Positions 1-9,327 of a stretch of 57,426 nucleotides of DNA are shown in pieces. The position numbers and the translations under genes are program-made. The notes beneath the pieces are model-generated. The model was not told where the DNA came from and did no database searches. It saw only the letters and a program-made list of their open reading frames with translations. Within the stretch, counting starts at the first letter, position 1; each line of letters opens with the position of its first letter. The stretch comes from Bradyrhizobium lablabi (GTDB taxonomy: Bacteria > Pseudomonadota > Alphaproteobacteria > Rhizobiales > Xanthobacteraceae). The stretch spans positions 3,619 through 61,044 of the forward strand of contig NZ_LLYB01000059.1 of the NCBI RefSeq assembly GCF_001440475.1, read 5' to 3'.

Positions 1-765
1 TTCCTCGGGGCAGGCGATTTTCAGGCCCTGGCGCTTCTCCACGATGTGGATGAACTGCGATGCCTCGAGCAGCGATTCATGCGTGCCGGCGTCGAGCCAG
101 GCGTAGCCGCGGCCGAAGCGTTCGGCGTGCAGCTCGCCATGTTGCAGGTACCATTGGTTGACGTCGGTGATTTCAAGCTCGCCGCGCGGCGACGGCTTCA
201 TCTCGCGCACGATATCGACGACGCGTTCGTCGTAGAAGTAAAGCCCGGTTACGGCGTAGTTGGATTTCGGCGCTTTCGGCTTCTCCACGATCTGCAGCGG
301 CCGATGCGCGGGATCGAACTCGATGACGCCGTAGCGTTCGGGATCGTCTACCCAGCAGGCGAACACCGTCGCGCCGCTTGCCTGCTGCGCGGAGGTGCGC
401 AACAGTGCGCGCAGATTGTCGCCGTAGAATATGTTGTCGCCGAGGATCAGCGCGGAGGATCCGCCGGCCAGAAAATCCCGCCCGATCAGGAAAGCCTCCG
501 CGATGCCGCCGGGGTGATCCTGGACGGCATAGGAAAGCTCGATGCCCCATTGGCGCCCGTCGCCGAGCAGGCGCCTGAACTGGTCGATCTCCTCCGGCGT
601 GGTGATGATCAGGAGCTCGCGCAGGCCAGCCATCATCAGCGTCGTCAGCGAATAATAGATCAGCGGCTTGTCGTAGACCGGCAATAGCTGCTTGGAGGTC
701 GCGAGCGTCAGCGGATAAAGCCGCGTGCCGCGGCCACCTGCCAGAATGATGCCTTTGCGATTCAT
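1..765 (-). CDS. rfbA: glucose-1-phosphate thymidylyltransferase, 3' end beyond the window
   Basis: Makes dTDP-glucose from dTTP and glucose-1-phosphate, the first step to dTDP-deoxyhexoses. The start ATG is at 765-763. The protein opens [20 protein letters not shown], the classic nucleotide-binding signature (residues about 5-20), followed by [11 protein letters not shown] with the family lysine. The 255 codons visible continue open to the left edge. RfbA proteins are usually about 290 residues, so roughly 35 are missing. The gene is divergent from the glycosyltransferase at 999, with 233 bp between them. It pairs functionally with rfbB at 6818-7930 and with the 2,3-dehydratase operon. rfbC and rfbD are not in view and may lie left of the window. 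Confidence 0.95.
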   Translation of the reverse strand, partial: MNRKGIILAGGRGTRLYPLTLATSKQLLPVYDKPLIYYSLTTLMMAGLRELLIITTPEEIDQFRRLLGDGRQWGIELSYAVQDHPGGIAEAFLIGRDFLAGGSSALILGDNIFYGDNLRALLRTSAQQASGATVFACWVDDPERYGVIEFDPAHRPLQIVEKPKAPKSNYAVTGLYFYDERVVDIVREMKPSPRGELEITDVNQWYLQHGELHAERFGRGYAWLDAGTHESLLEASQFIHIVEKRQGLKIACPEE

Positions 766-998
766 GCGCCGAACCCTTCGCCGTTGGCGGGGATTTGGCA
801 GCCTCGTTAGCATGCGCCAGCGGGCCTACAAAGGGCCTTTTCTTGCTCTCCATAGCAGAAATATTTCAATGGCTTACGCCTGAAATGACTGCGTTGCGCC
901 GTCTATGCTTGTGGGTTAGGAATGGCACCATCGCGGCGGTTGGCAACGCAATGTCGGTGACGGCAGCGCCATTCACGATCTGGACTGCGACGGAGATC

Positions 999-2009
999 AT
1001 GGCCGACCGCCTTTATTGCACCTACTTCGATCACAACTACCTGCCGCGCGGGCTGGCGCTCTATCATTCGCTGCGACGCCACGCACCGGGTGCGGAGCTT
1101 TGGGTGCTGTGCTTGAGCGAGGCTTGCTATCGGGCCCTGAAGGCACTTGATCTTCCCAACCTGGTGGCGGTGCGCATGGCGGAGTTTGAAGCCGCTAATC
1201 CCGACGTCGCCGCGACCCGGCCGTCCCGCAGCCAGATCGAATATTATTTTACGTCTTCACCGGCCTGGATCCTCTTCGTGCTGGAAAGCAGCCGGGACGC
1301 GGAGTGGACAACCTATCTCGACAGCGACCTGTTCTTCTTTGCGTCGCCCGATCCGATCTATGCGGAAATGAAGGATGCCGCGTTCGGCATCGTTCCGCAT
1401 CGCTTCTCCCGCGGCCTGGAAGATCAGCGCAGGTTCGGGCTCTACAATGTCGGCTGGGTCAGCGCGCGCCGGCGCGACGACGGCATCGCGGCGCTCCGCT
1501 GGTGGCGCGAGCGCTGCATCGAATGGTGCTACGACCGGGTCGAAGGCGACCGTTTCGCCGACCAGCGCTACCTCGATCGCATGCCTGAAATGTTCAGTGG
1601 CGTTCACGTGATATCGCATCTCGGCGCCAATCTCGCGCCTTGGAACATTGCCGATTGCCGCCTGGAGTGGAACAACGGCATGGTCGAGATCGAGCGGCGC
1701 GATCCTTTGCTGTTCTTTCATTTTTACGGGGTCAAACGCAGCGGCGGCCATTATTTCAATAGCCACCGGGTCTATCACGCGCCATTTTCCGGCCTGATGA
1801 GAGAAAAACTGTACAAACCGTACGTGGCGGCGCTCGACGAGGCCGAGCGAACATCGGCTCCTTACCTGCAGGGGGAGCAGATCGAAGCGATCCGAAAGCC
1901 GGTGGTCGCCAATCCGGTCGATCGGCTGTTCAACGCGTTGCGCAGGATGCGAATGATGGCCTATCGCGGGCTCGATATCGTCACCGGACGGGCTATCGCC
2001 GTTCGCTAG
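999..2009 (+). CDS. GT8-like glycosyltransferase
   Basis: A cytoplasmic protein of 336 residues, probably a sugar transferase working on the lipid-linked repeat unit. It begins MADRLYCTYFDHNYLPRGLA, the N-terminal fold of GT-A enzymes. It carries a DSD metal-binding motif at residues 108-110 in the context TTYLDSDLFFF, as in GT8-like transferases. The start at 999 is chosen because the GT-A fold begins there and a GGAG lies just upstream; the frame stays open to 795, and an in-frame ATG at 951 is an alternative. The gene is divergent from rfbA and lies 31 bp upstream of the deoxysugar operon, so it may transfer that sugar. Donor and acceptor cannot be read from the sequence. Confidence 0.75.
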   Translation: MADRLYCTYFDHNYLPRGLALYHSLRRHAPGAELWVLCLSEACYRALKALDLPNLVAVRMAEFEAANPDVAATRPSRSQIEYYFTSSPAWILFVLESSRDAEWTTYLDSDLFFFASPDPIYAEMKDAAFGIVPHRFSRGLEDQRRFGLYNVGWVSARRRDDGIAALRWWRERCIEWCYDRVEGDRFADQRYLDRMPEMFSGVHVISHLGANLAPWNIADCRLEWNNGMVEIERRDPLLFFHFYGVKRSGGHYFNSHRVYHAPFSGLMREKLYKPYVAALDEAERTSAPYLQGEQIEAIRKPVVANPVDRLFNALRRMRMMAYRGLDIVTGRAIAVR

Positions 2010-2040
2010 TCCGATCCATGATTTCGAGAGATTATTACGA

Positions 2041-3012
2041 ATGCGGTTGCTGATCCTTGGCTACTCCTCGATCGTCGAACGGCGGGTGATGCCCTCCGCG
2101 GCGAAGGTCGGCCGCATCGAGGAGATTTCGATCGCAAGCAAGAGCCGCAAGAGGCCCGAGGGCTGGCCGAAGCAGGGGCAGTTCTTCGACGACTACGAGG
2201 CTGCCTTGCGCAGCAGCGACTGCGATCTCGTCTATCTTTCGCTACCCAACGCATGGCACGAGCACTGGGTCATGGCCGCGCTCGCCGCCGGCAAGCACGT
2301 CGTGGTCGACAAGCCGGCGCTGATGACATTGACGGGCAGCGAGCGCGCCGTGAGCGAGGCGCGGCGCGCTGGTCGCCTCGTCGCGGAGGCGACGGTATTC
2401 GGTTATCATCCGCAGTTCGAGACGCTGGCGGCCTTCATCGCCGAGACCGGTCCGTTGACGCAGGCGGCCGCGCAATTCATCATTCCGCCGCTACCGATCG
2501 GCAACTTCCGCAATCACGCCGAACTGGGCGGCGGCTGTCTGCTCGACATGGGACCTTACGCCGCCGCCACGATGCGAATCCTCGGCGGCGACGGCGTGGC
2601 TGACGTGACGGCGCTGGCCGGCGGCCGGCATGCCGAAACCGGCGTCGACATGGGATTTTCGGTGCTGGCCCGGCTTGGGAATGGCGGGGCATTTTCCGGT
2701 CATTTCAGCTTTGAGGGCGAGTATCAGAACCGCTTGCTCGTTGTTGGCCGTTCGGGGTCCGTGTTAATGGAGCGCGTCTTCACTCCACCCGCCGATCATC
2801 AGATGGAATGGCGCCGGCGCGTACGCAATGCCGATGATGTCGTGACCTTCGAGCCGGCCGATACGTTTGCACGTTTCCTCGAGGCGGTGACGGCAGCGAT
2901 TGCGAGCGGCGATCACGAACGATTCCATCGCGATCTCCTGAGCGACGCAACGTGCCGGGACATGATCGCAACCGCACTCGCATCGCAAAATCCGGCGCAA
3001 CCGTTCATGTGA
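2041..3012 (+). CDS. Gfo/Idh/MocA-family NDP-sugar oxidoreductase, probable C3-ketoreductase
   Basis: 323 residues with an N-terminal Rossmann fold (MRLLILGYSS) and, near residue 95, VVVDKPALM, the form here of the family EKP motif with its catalytic lysine. The C-terminal half is the Gfo/Idh alpha/beta domain. Known relatives such as KijD10 reduce the C3 ketone of dTDP-3,4-diketo-2,6-dideoxyhexose directly after a 2,3-dehydratase. That fits here, because a 2,3-dehydratase and an aminotransferase follow at once. Next gene starts 5 bp after the stop. The exact stereochemistry and even the NDP carrier are inference. Confidence 0.75.
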   Translation: MRLLILGYSSIVERRVMPSAAKVGRIEEISIASKSRKRPEGWPKQGQFFDDYEAALRSSDCDLVYLSLPNAWHEHWVMAALAAGKHVVVDKPALMTLTGSERAVSEARRAGRLVAEATVFGYHPQFETLAAFIAETGPLTQAAAQFIIPPLPIGNFRNHAELGGGCLLDMGPYAAATMRILGGDGVADVTALAGGRHAETGVDMGFSVLARLGNGGAFSGHFSFEGEYQNRLLVVGRSGSVLMERVFTPPADHQMEWRRRVRNADDVVTFEPADTFARFLEAVTAAIASGDHERFHRDLLSDATCRDMIATALASQNPAQPFM

Positions 3013-3017
3013 GAGAC

Positions 3018-4118
3018 ATGCCAATCAACGTATGGGACTATTTGCGGGAATACGACGAGCTGCGCGAGGAGATCCTCGCTGCCGTCGACCGGGTATTCCG
3101 CTCCGGGCGGCTGGTGCTCGGACAGGAAGGCATCAGGTTCGAGCGTGAGATGGCGGCCTATCTGGGGGTCGCGGGCAGTGTCGGCGTGAACAGCGGAACG
3201 GATGCGATCTACATCGCGCTGGCCTCGCTCGGGGTCAAGGCCGGCGACGAGGTCATTACCGTGCCCAATACAGCGGTGCCGACGGTCTCGGCGATCCGCA
3301 CGCTCGGCGCCAGGCCTGTCTTCGTCGACGTGCGCGAAGACGATTTCCTGATGGATGTCGCTCAGGTCGAAGCCGCGATCACGCCGCGCACCAGGGCGAT
3401 CGTGCCGGTGCATCTCTACGGCCAATGTGTCGACCTCGATCCGCTGATGGCGATTGCCGAGCGGCACGGGCTGAAGGTGATGGAGGACTGCGCGCAGTCG
3501 CAAGGCGCGCTCTACAAGAACCATCAGTCCGGCAGTGTCGGTCACGCCTCGGCGTTCTCGTTCTACCCGACCAAGGTGCTGGGCGCCTATGGCGATGGCG
3601 GCATGGTGCTGAGCAACGACGAAGCGGCGATCAAGCTCGCGCGTAGCCTTCGCTTCTACGGCATGGAGACGCAGTACTATTCCGAGCGCCACGGTTATAA
3701 TTCGCGTCTCGACGAGGTGCAGGCCGCGATCCTGTCGCTGAAACTGCCGCGCATCGAGGGCTGGATCGAGCGGCGGCGGGAGATCGCCGCGCGCTACAAT
3801 CGCGGGCTTGCCGGTAGCGGTCTCGTGCTGCCGCGCGAGAACGCACACAGCCGCCATTCCTACTATGTCTATGTGGTGGAGCATCCGACGGACCGCGACG
3901 GGGTGCTGGAGCGGCTGGCGAAGCGCGACATCAACTGCAATGTGTCGTACCGTTGGCCGATACACACCATGCGGGGTAGCGCCGATCTCGGCTATTCCGA
4001 GGGGCAATTCCCGGTCGCGGAGCGCAAGGCGCAGCGGATATTCTCGCTGCCGATGTATCCGCATCTGAAGGAGGAGGAAGTCGATACCGTGATCGAAGTT
4101 CTCAGGGACGTGGTCTGA
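3018..4118 (+). CDS. DegT/DnrJ/EryC1-family PLP sugar aminotransferase
   Basis: 366 residues, the usual length for sugar aminotransferases. The start at 3018 (MPINVWDYLREY) follows the preceding stop by 5 bp; the frame is open further upstream but that part lies inside the previous gene. Family motifs include NSGTDAIYIAL, VPVHLYGQ, EDCAQSQGA and SFYPTKVLGAYGDGG, which carries the PLP-binding lysine. The last base of the TGA stop region overlaps the start of the 2,3-dehydratase (TGATG type). With the neighbouring reductase and dehydratase it most likely aminates C4 (or C3) of a dTDP-4-keto-2,6-dideoxyhexose. FdtB/QdtB-like C3 transamination of a 3-keto sugar is the alternative. Confidence 0.85.
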   Translation: MPINVWDYLREYDELREEILAAVDRVFRSGRLVLGQEGIRFEREMAAYLGVAGSVGVNSGTDAIYIALASLGVKAGDEVITVPNTAVPTVSAIRTLGARPVFVDVREDDFLMDVAQVEAAITPRTRAIVPVHLYGQCVDLDPLMAIAERHGLKVMEDCAQSQGALYKNHQSGSVGHASAFSFYPTKVLGAYGDGGMVLSNDEAAIKLARSLRFYGMETQYYSERHGYNSRLDEVQAAILSLKLPRIEGWIERRREIAARYNRGLAGSGLVLPRENAHSRHSYYVYVVEHPTDRDGVLERLAKRDINCNVSYRWPIHTMRGSADLGYSEGQFPVAERKAQRIFSLPMYPHLKEEEVDTVIEVLRDVV

Positions 4119-4816
4119 TGGCCGAGCGCGCGCATCTTGACTGGTTTCGCAAACGGCTCGCAGCATCCGCCGCGATCGAGCCGAAGGATCCTGCGCCGAT
4201 CCTGGCATGGCGGGACGAGCGCTGCCAGGCGATCCGCTTCAAGGCCGAATTGATCGGCCTCGACGAGGTTCGCGGCTGGTCGCGCGACGCCCAAGGTAAT
4301 GTCCGGCACAAGAGCGGACAGTTTTTCAGCGTTGAGGGCGTACGGATCGAAAGCGGTGACTTGCGTGAGGTCACTTCGTGGGATCAGCCGATCTATACCC
4401 AGCCTGAAGGCGGCCTGCTGGGGTTGATCACCCGTGAGACAGGCGATAGCGGCGTGCAGTTTCTGCTGTATGCCAAGGCCGAGCCGGGCAACCTCGGCGT
4501 GCTCCAGCTCTCGCCCTCCGTGCAAAGCACGTGGTCCAACATCAGGCGCGCGCATGGCGGCAAGCTATCGCCGATGCTGGAGGTGCTCACCGCCAAGGCC
4601 GGCGTGCGGATCATCTACCGGGCCGCGCACAATGAAGAGGGGGGCCGGTTCTGGCGGAAGTCGAACGAGAACATCATCGTCTTCGTCGACGATGAGAGCG
4701 TGATCGAGTCCGACATGGCGATGTTTTGCTGGGCGAGCCTGAGCCAGCTCAAGGAGCTCGCCCTGATCGACAATGTGCTGAGCCCCTTCGTGCGGACGAT
4801 CATCGCGCCGCTCTAG
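4118..4816 (+). CDS. NDP-hexose 2,3-dehydratase, half-length
   Basis: 232 residues. Stretches such as HKSGQFFSVEGV, QPIYTQPEGGLLGLI, FLLYAKAEPGN and QLSPSVQSTWSN are hallmarks of the EvaA/TylX3 2,3-dehydratase family. That family eliminates C2-OH from dTDP-4-keto-6-deoxyglucose to give the 3,4-diketo-2,6-dideoxy sugar. The known antibiotic-pathway members are about 460 residues, made of two tandem copies of this unit; only one copy is here, so a homodimer would be needed to mimic the two-repeat protein. Overlaps the aminotransferase stop by one base, so it is translationally coupled. It converges with the methyltransferase at 4833. Family call is firm, activity of the half-size form is inferred. 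Confidence 0.85.
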   Translation: MAERAHLDWFRKRLAASAAIEPKDPAPILAWRDERCQAIRFKAELIGLDEVRGWSRDAQGNVRHKSGQFFSVEGVRIESGDLREVTSWDQPIYTQPEGGLLGLITRETGDSGVQFLLYAKAEPGNLGVLQLSPSVQSTWSNIRRAHGGKLSPMLEVLTAKAGVRIIYRAAHNEEGGRFWRKSNENIIVFVDDESVIESDMAMFCWASLSQLKELALIDNVLSPFVRTIIAPL

Positions 4817-4832
4817 CACGAATGACGAACGG

Positions 4833-5621
4833 TCACGCCTTCGAAAACAGGTAGGTTTCTGTGGTCGAGTGGTGACCCGTCACGTCGGAAACGTCATAGG
4901 GGATGCAGGGCCATTGGCGCGCGAGCCGAAGCCCGGCATTGTTACAGAGCGACATCAATTCGCGCTTGCCGAACACGATTTCGACGACCGGTGCGCCATA
5001 GGCGAATTTGCTCAAATAGGTGGTTTGATGATCGTCGAACATCGGCACGGTGTGTAGCACGCAATACCGGCCGGCAACGCGCGCGGCTTCCCGGATCGCC
5101 GCCGGATAGTCGATGATATGCATCAGCGACACGCCGTTGAAGACGATGTCGAATGCATTGTCCGTATGCGGTAGCCGGGTCGCATCCGCGACCTCGAACG
5201 TAACGGACGGATAGTTTGAGCGGGCGCGCGCGATCATCGCCTCCGAATAATCGATGCCGGTGTAGCTGAGGCCGCCGGGAACGAGGTTGGCGAAGACCTC
5301 AGAATAGTAGCCGCTGCCACAGCCGATTTCGATCAGGCGAGGCCTGGCAATGCCGGTCGCCGCCACGGCCTCCGCGGCGACGGTGAAATCGAGCCGTGGT
5401 TCGCCGCTCTTCATGTCGGCGATCAACGCCCGATAGGCGCGCTCCTGGCGGGCCACGGTGCGCGCGGAAAGCCAGCCGCCCGATGATGCGGCTACATTGC
5501 GGGCTTCCTCCAGCCCGCCCAGCACCTTGTAGTCGGTCGAGGTCAGGATATGGCGGCGCAGGATCGGCGTCGCCTTGACGACGCGCTTGCCAATCTGCCT
5601 GACGAGGCGCGGCAGCTTCAT
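4833..5621 (-). CDS. class I SAM-dependent methyltransferase
   Basis: 262 residues with motif I LIEIGCGSGYYSEVF at residues 96-110, then YTGIDYSEAMIARAR and an acidic motif II-like region (FDIVFNGVSLMHI), typical of Methyltransf_11/25 proteins. Its start overlaps the stop of the CgeB-like glycosyltransferase by 4 bp (ATGA), so it is coupled to it. A sugar O- or N-methyltransferase is the natural reading in this locus, perhaps acting on the deoxy-amino sugar made by the opposite-strand operon, but nothing in the sequence fixes the substrate. Confidence 0.8.
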   Translation of the reverse strand: MKLPRLVRQIGKRVVKATPILRRHILTSTDYKVLGGLEEARNVAASSGGWLSARTVARQERAYRALIADMKSGEPRLDFTVAAEAVAATGIARPRLIEIGCGSGYYSEVFANLVPGGLSYTGIDYSEAMIARARSNYPSVTFEVADATRLPHTDNAFDIVFNGVSLMHIIDYPAAIREAARVAGRYCVLHTVPMFDDHQTTYLSKFAYGAPVVEIVFGKRELMSLCNNAGLRLARQWPCIPYDVSDVTGHHSTTETYLFSKA

Positions 5622-6811
5622 CGCGATGGCCGCAACGTTTCGACGAAACCCAGGATCTCGGCGGCGCGATGGCGATAGGTATGCTGCGCCATGGTTCTCG
5701 CCTGGCCTGCGGCGGCCGTTGCGGCGCGGCCTTTGGCGTCATCGAGGACGCGGCCGATGACCTCAAGGCAATCGTCGACCGAGCGCCAGACGGCGACCTC
5801 GCGATCCGGCGCGAACAAGGTGTGCAGATTGTCCTTGAAGTCGGTCAGCAGGAAAGCGCCGACCCCGGTCGCCTCGAACAGGCGCATGTTGCCGGCTTCG
5901 CGGCCTGCCATGTCGATGTGGGAATTGAGCGTGATCTTCGAGCGCCGCAGCGCCTGATACATGTCGGCACCCCACACCTCGCCCTGGAAGCAGCGATGCA
6001 GCGGCGAAGAGGCCGGCAGCGTCCGCGGCGGGTTGCCGAACAGCTTGAGATCGTAACGTTCGGCGACCGCCTCGAGCAGCGCAATCCGCTGCTGGTGATC
6101 CGGCGACACCGTGCCGACAAAGGAAACCTCGATGTCGACGGCAGGCGCCGGTGGCAGCGCATCGAGAATGGCGGGCTCGAACGCCAGATGATTCACCTCC
6201 GCGCGCACGCCGAGGCGGCGGAAGAAATCCACCGTCGCCGAGAGCTGCGACATCATCAGATCGTAGACGGACCAGTCCACGCCGCGGGACGGCGCAATGC
6301 CGATCTGGCCGATCAGGATCGGGTTGCCGATCGCCTTGATGCGCCGCATCAGCCTGGGGTCGACGTGAAAAGTGTCCTGGTTGAGCACCACGTCGGGTGT
6401 GAAATCCTCGATCTGGGCAAGCAGGATTGCCTCGGCCTGCGCGTCAAGGCGCGGGCTGAGGCCGACCTTGCGGGCCAATGGCCGCAGCATCGGCTTCAGC
6501 GGCGTCACGGCGCGTTGCAGCCATGCCGGCATCGAGGTGCTTCCGCTCGTCGTCTCGGGCCCCGCCGCCTTGACGGCCATGCCATGCTCGCGCGCCCAGG
6601 CGGTCTGGAGCCAGGCATTGTTGACGTGGATCTCCGCCGCCGAATGGCCGAGCGCGGCAAAATTCCGCGAGTAGAAATCGGCGACGCCGAACAGGCTGTT
6701 GTTGCGCGCCACCATCTGGTCGGCGTAACCGGCGCTTCCGAGCCCCGGCTGGCGGCGGTACATCCAGCTCAGGAAGCGCGGGTAGTCCGCATTGAGCACG
6801 AGGATGCGCAT
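5618..6811 (-). CDS. CgeB-like glycosyltransferase
   Basis: 397 residues in the GT-B style. The N-terminus MRILVLNADYPRFL begins a Rossmann-like domain. The C-terminal half (FVGTVSPDHQQRIALLEAV, LFGNPP, YQALRRSKITLNSHID, NMRLFEATGVGAFLLTDF) matches the CgeB / glycosyl transferases group 1 type seen in many O-antigen and spore-coat loci. The conserved E of the RLFEATG motif is the usual nucleotide-sugar-binding glutamate. The gene follows rfbB with a 6 bp gap and overlaps the downstream methyltransferase by 4 bp. Substrates unknown. Confidence 0.75.
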   Translation of the reverse strand: MRILVLNADYPRFLSWMYRRQPGLGSAGYADQMVARNNSLFGVADFYSRNFAALGHSAAEIHVNNAWLQTAWAREHGMAVKAAGPETTSGSTSMPAWLQRAVTPLKPMLRPLARKVGLSPRLDAQAEAILLAQIEDFTPDVVLNQDTFHVDPRLMRRIKAIGNPILIGQIGIAPSRGVDWSVYDLMMSQLSATVDFFRRLGVRAEVNHLAFEPAILDALPPAPAVDIEVSFVGTVSPDHQQRIALLEAVAERYDLKLFGNPPRTLPASSPLHRCFQGEVWGADMYQALRRSKITLNSHIDMAGREAGNMRLFEATGVGAFLLTDFKDNLHTLFAPDREVAVWRSVDDCLEVIGRVLDDAKGRAATAAAGQARTMAQHTYRHRAAEILGFVETLRPSR

Positions 6812-6817
6812 GAGTGG

Positions 6818-7930
6818 CTAGACCGCGCGCCGGAAGCCGTAATTCTTGTCGATCCACGCCTTGTAAGCGCCGCTGGTGACGTCGCGCCACCATGTTTCGT
6901 GGTCGAGATACCATTGCACAGTCTGCTTCAGTCCGCGCTCGAAATCGACCTTGCAGCGACTGCCGAGTTCGGTTGCCAGCTTGGTGGCATCGATCGCATA
7001 GCGGTGATCATGGCCGGGGCGGTCCGTCACATAGGTGATGAGCGTACGGCAGGAGCCGGCGGCCGCGGCAGGACAGGTTGGAAAGCGCGCGGCGAGACGG
7101 GTATCGGATGCGAAGGCCGCATCGATCGTGTCGCAGATCAGGCCGACCACGTCGCGGTTGTTGCGTTCGTTGCCGCCGCCGACATTGTAGGTTTCGCCGG
7201 TGCGGCCGCGCTCGATCACGTTCATCAAGGCATCGCAATGATCGGAAACATGCAGCCAGTCGCGAACATTGGAGCCGTCCCCGTAAACCGGTAGCGGCTT
7301 GCCTTCCAGCGCGTGGATGATCATCAGCGGAATGAGTTTTTCCGGGTGCTGATAGGGGCCGTAATTGTTGGAGCAGTTCGTGATCAGCGCAGGCATGCCG
7401 TAGGTCGCGACGAAGGCGCGGACCAGGTGGTCGCTGGATGCCTTGCTCGCCGCGTAGGGCGAGTTGGGGCGATAGGGCGAGGATTCGGTGAAGGCGGGAT
7501 CGGCCGGGCCGAGTGAGCCATAGACTTCGTCGGTCGAGACGTGGAGAAATCGCGCCGTATCAAGCATCGCAGCCGCGCGCCAAAAATCGAGCGCCGTTTT
7601 CAGAAGCGTGAACGTGCCGAGCACGTTGGTCTGCAGAAAGGCTTCGGGATCGCTGATCGAACGGTCGACATGCGACTCGGCGGCGAGATGCGCCACGCGC
7701 GAGAATTTGTGTTCGTCGAACAGGCGCTGCATCAGCGCCGCATCGCCGATGTCGCCCTTCACGAACTCGATGCTTCGATCGGCAATCAGCGGCTCCAGGC
7801 TGCGGACATTGGCCGCATAGGTCATGGCATCGACGATCGTCAGGCGGTCGGCCGGCTGCGCCGCCCGCCATGCATGCACCAGGTTCTGGCCGATGAAGCC
7901 AGCGCCGCCTGTAATCAGAACGCTCTGCAT
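6818..7930 (-). CDS. rfbB: dTDP-glucose 4,6-dehydratase
   Basis: Converts dTDP-glucose to dTDP-4-keto-6-deoxyglucose. 370 residues, an extended SDR. It has [10 protein letters not shown] near the N-terminus for NAD binding, HLAAESHVDRSI, STDEVYGS with the catalytic D-E pair, PYAASKASSDHL with the Tyr-Lys pair, NNYGPYQHPEKLIP, and NVGGGNERNN. These are diagnostic of RfbB rather than other epimerases. It supplies the substrate for the 2,3-dehydratase at 4118-4816. Transcribed toward the CgeB-like transferase. The spacing of 12 bp from the membrane protein upstream suggests one operon. Confidence 0.95.
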   Translation of the reverse strand: MQSVLITGGAGFIGQNLVHAWRAAQPADRLTIVDAMTYAANVRSLEPLIADRSIEFVKGDIGDAALMQRLFDEHKFSRVAHLAAESHVDRSISDPEAFLQTNVLGTFTLLKTALDFWRAAAMLDTARFLHVSTDEVYGSLGPADPAFTESSPYRPNSPYAASKASSDHLVRAFVATYGMPALITNCSNNYGPYQHPEKLIPLMIIHALEGKPLPVYGDGSNVRDWLHVSDHCDALMNVIERGRTGETYNVGGGNERNNRDVVGLICDTIDAAFASDTRLAARFPTCPAAAAGSCRTLITYVTDRPGHDHRYAIDATKLATELGSRCKVDFERGLKQTVQWYLDHETWWRDVTSGAYKAWIDKNYGFRRAV

Positions 7931-7942
7931 CGAAACCTCCGG

Positions 7943-9277
7943 TCACGAAGCCGCCGGCTCGATTCTGGGATCGAACATCGTGCGCGGCATGACGTACCAC
8001 AGCAGAAACAGGAATACGGTGCCATGTGTCAATAATGCCGTCGTAAACGGCACATTGAGAAAGGTCTGGGGAAGCAGCGCGCCCGAGACCATCACGAAGG
8101 CCGGCGGCAGTCCGGCGGACACGCGATTGCCGAGCGCGATGACAAGCCCGCACAGCAGCGCCACCAGCGGCGCGAGATACAGCCCGACCGAGGCGATGCC
8201 TTCGGTCGCAAACAGGGACGCGTTGATGTTGCCGAGCTGGTAGGTCTTTTCCATCACCAGCGATAGCTGTTCCTGATAGGGGCAGCTCACCAGCGGCTTG
8301 ACGAAGGATACCTGGCAGAACCAGGTGAGCGGATGGCTCGCGAAGAAGTCGTTATAGAGATCCATGGCGCTGGACGGCGCCGCCATCATTCGGATGTTTA
8401 CCAGGCCGAAATAGAGCTGCGTATGGTTGTTGAGTTGCACCGACACCAGGATCACGCCGAGCAGCATCGGCAGGAGGGTCGACAGGATGGTGGCCGCGCG
8501 GGGATCGAAAAGCCTCGAAAGTATCAGCACGACAACTATCCACGCCGTCGAGAACAGCGCAAACTTGCTCAGCGTGATCGGATAGAACAGCAGCATCAGA
8601 ACGAGCGGCACGACCGCCCACCAGCGGCGATTGAGCGCCAGGTAACAGGCAAAGGCGAACGGCAGCAGCACGGTAGATATAATTCCAGTCAGATAACGTA
8701 TCGGCGCCGGAAAATAGAGTTCATTGCGAAAGTCGTAGATCTGCCTGATCGACACCAGATTGAAGTTGTAGAAGGAAGCCGCGACGATGGTGCCGATCGC
8801 CAGGGCCAGAATGGAATTCAGAACGTATTGGAGGGCGCGGGGCGAGAGCACATGCTTCTGCTTGAGCGGCCTGTTGATGAGCAGGGCGGGCAGCAGAAAC
8901 GCCAGCGCGGAAGCGGCGGCCGAGAGACCGGCCAGCCGGTAGTCGTATTTGAATCTGGAGAAGTTCAGGAGCCAGATGAAGCCGAGCACCATCGTGAACA
9001 GGCTGAAGCCGACGAAGTAGCCGAAGCTGAAGCGGGCGAATATGAACAGCAGCGAGACGGTGGAGAAGGCCGCGACTGCAGCTATTGCGGGACGGAACCA
9101 GATGTCGTCGTACAACATGTACGACTGCCAGTTTGCGACCTGGACCAGCGAGAGACAGCATACCACGATATGAAGGCACACGAGCACGTACAGGCTGAAA
9201 CGCGAGCCGGAGGCCAGCCGGATGCGTTCCACGATGGCTACGGCAGGCCTGCTTTCTGGTGAGTGCATCATGAACAT
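7943..9277 (-). CDS. polytopic membrane protein, candidate O-antigen polymerase (Wzy-like)
   Basis: 444 residues with about ten or more hydrophobic segments, starting near residue 28 (FSLYVLVCLHIVVCCLSLV) and ending at LTHGTVFLFLLWYV. A longer hydrophilic, periplasmic-type loop sits around residues 280-340 (NNHTQLYFGL to LSLVMEKTYQ). This layout and the position among glycosyltransferases fit Wzy polymerases, whose sequences diverge too far for motif recognition. A second protein of similar type is at 29866-31293. Two further ATG codons lie within three codons of the chosen start, so the start is uncertain by a few residues. Confidence 0.55.
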   Translation of the reverse strand: MFMMHSPESRPAVAIVERIRLASGSRFSLYVLVCLHIVVCCLSLVQVANWQSYMLYDDIWFRPAIAAVAAFSTVSLLFIFARFSFGYFVGFSLFTMVLGFIWLLNFSRFKYDYRLAGLSAAASALAFLLPALLINRPLKQKHVLSPRALQYVLNSILALAIGTIVAASFYNFNLVSIRQIYDFRNELYFPAPIRYLTGIISTVLLPFAFACYLALNRRWWAVVPLVLMLLFYPITLSKFALFSTAWIVVVLILSRLFDPRAATILSTLLPMLLGVILVSVQLNNHTQLYFGLVNIRMMAAPSSAMDLYNDFFASHPLTWFCQVSFVKPLVSCPYQEQLSLVMEKTYQLGNINASLFATEGIASVGLYLAPLVALLCGLVIALGNRVSAGLPPAFVMVSGALLPQTFLNVPFTTALLTHGTVFLFLLWYVMPRTMFDPRIEPAAS

Positions 9278-9327
9278 CGCGCCGCCACGCGGTGTGTCTG
9301 AAACGAAACAGTCCTGTCCGGCCTATG

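Noticed and set aside
2913..4208. 431-codon open frame on the - strand
   Set aside because: Antisense to the aminotransferase, whose PLP motifs are intact on the other strand.
5669..7294. 541-codon open frame on the + strand
   Set aside because: It runs antisense across the CgeB-like gene and rfbB and has no recognisable motif.
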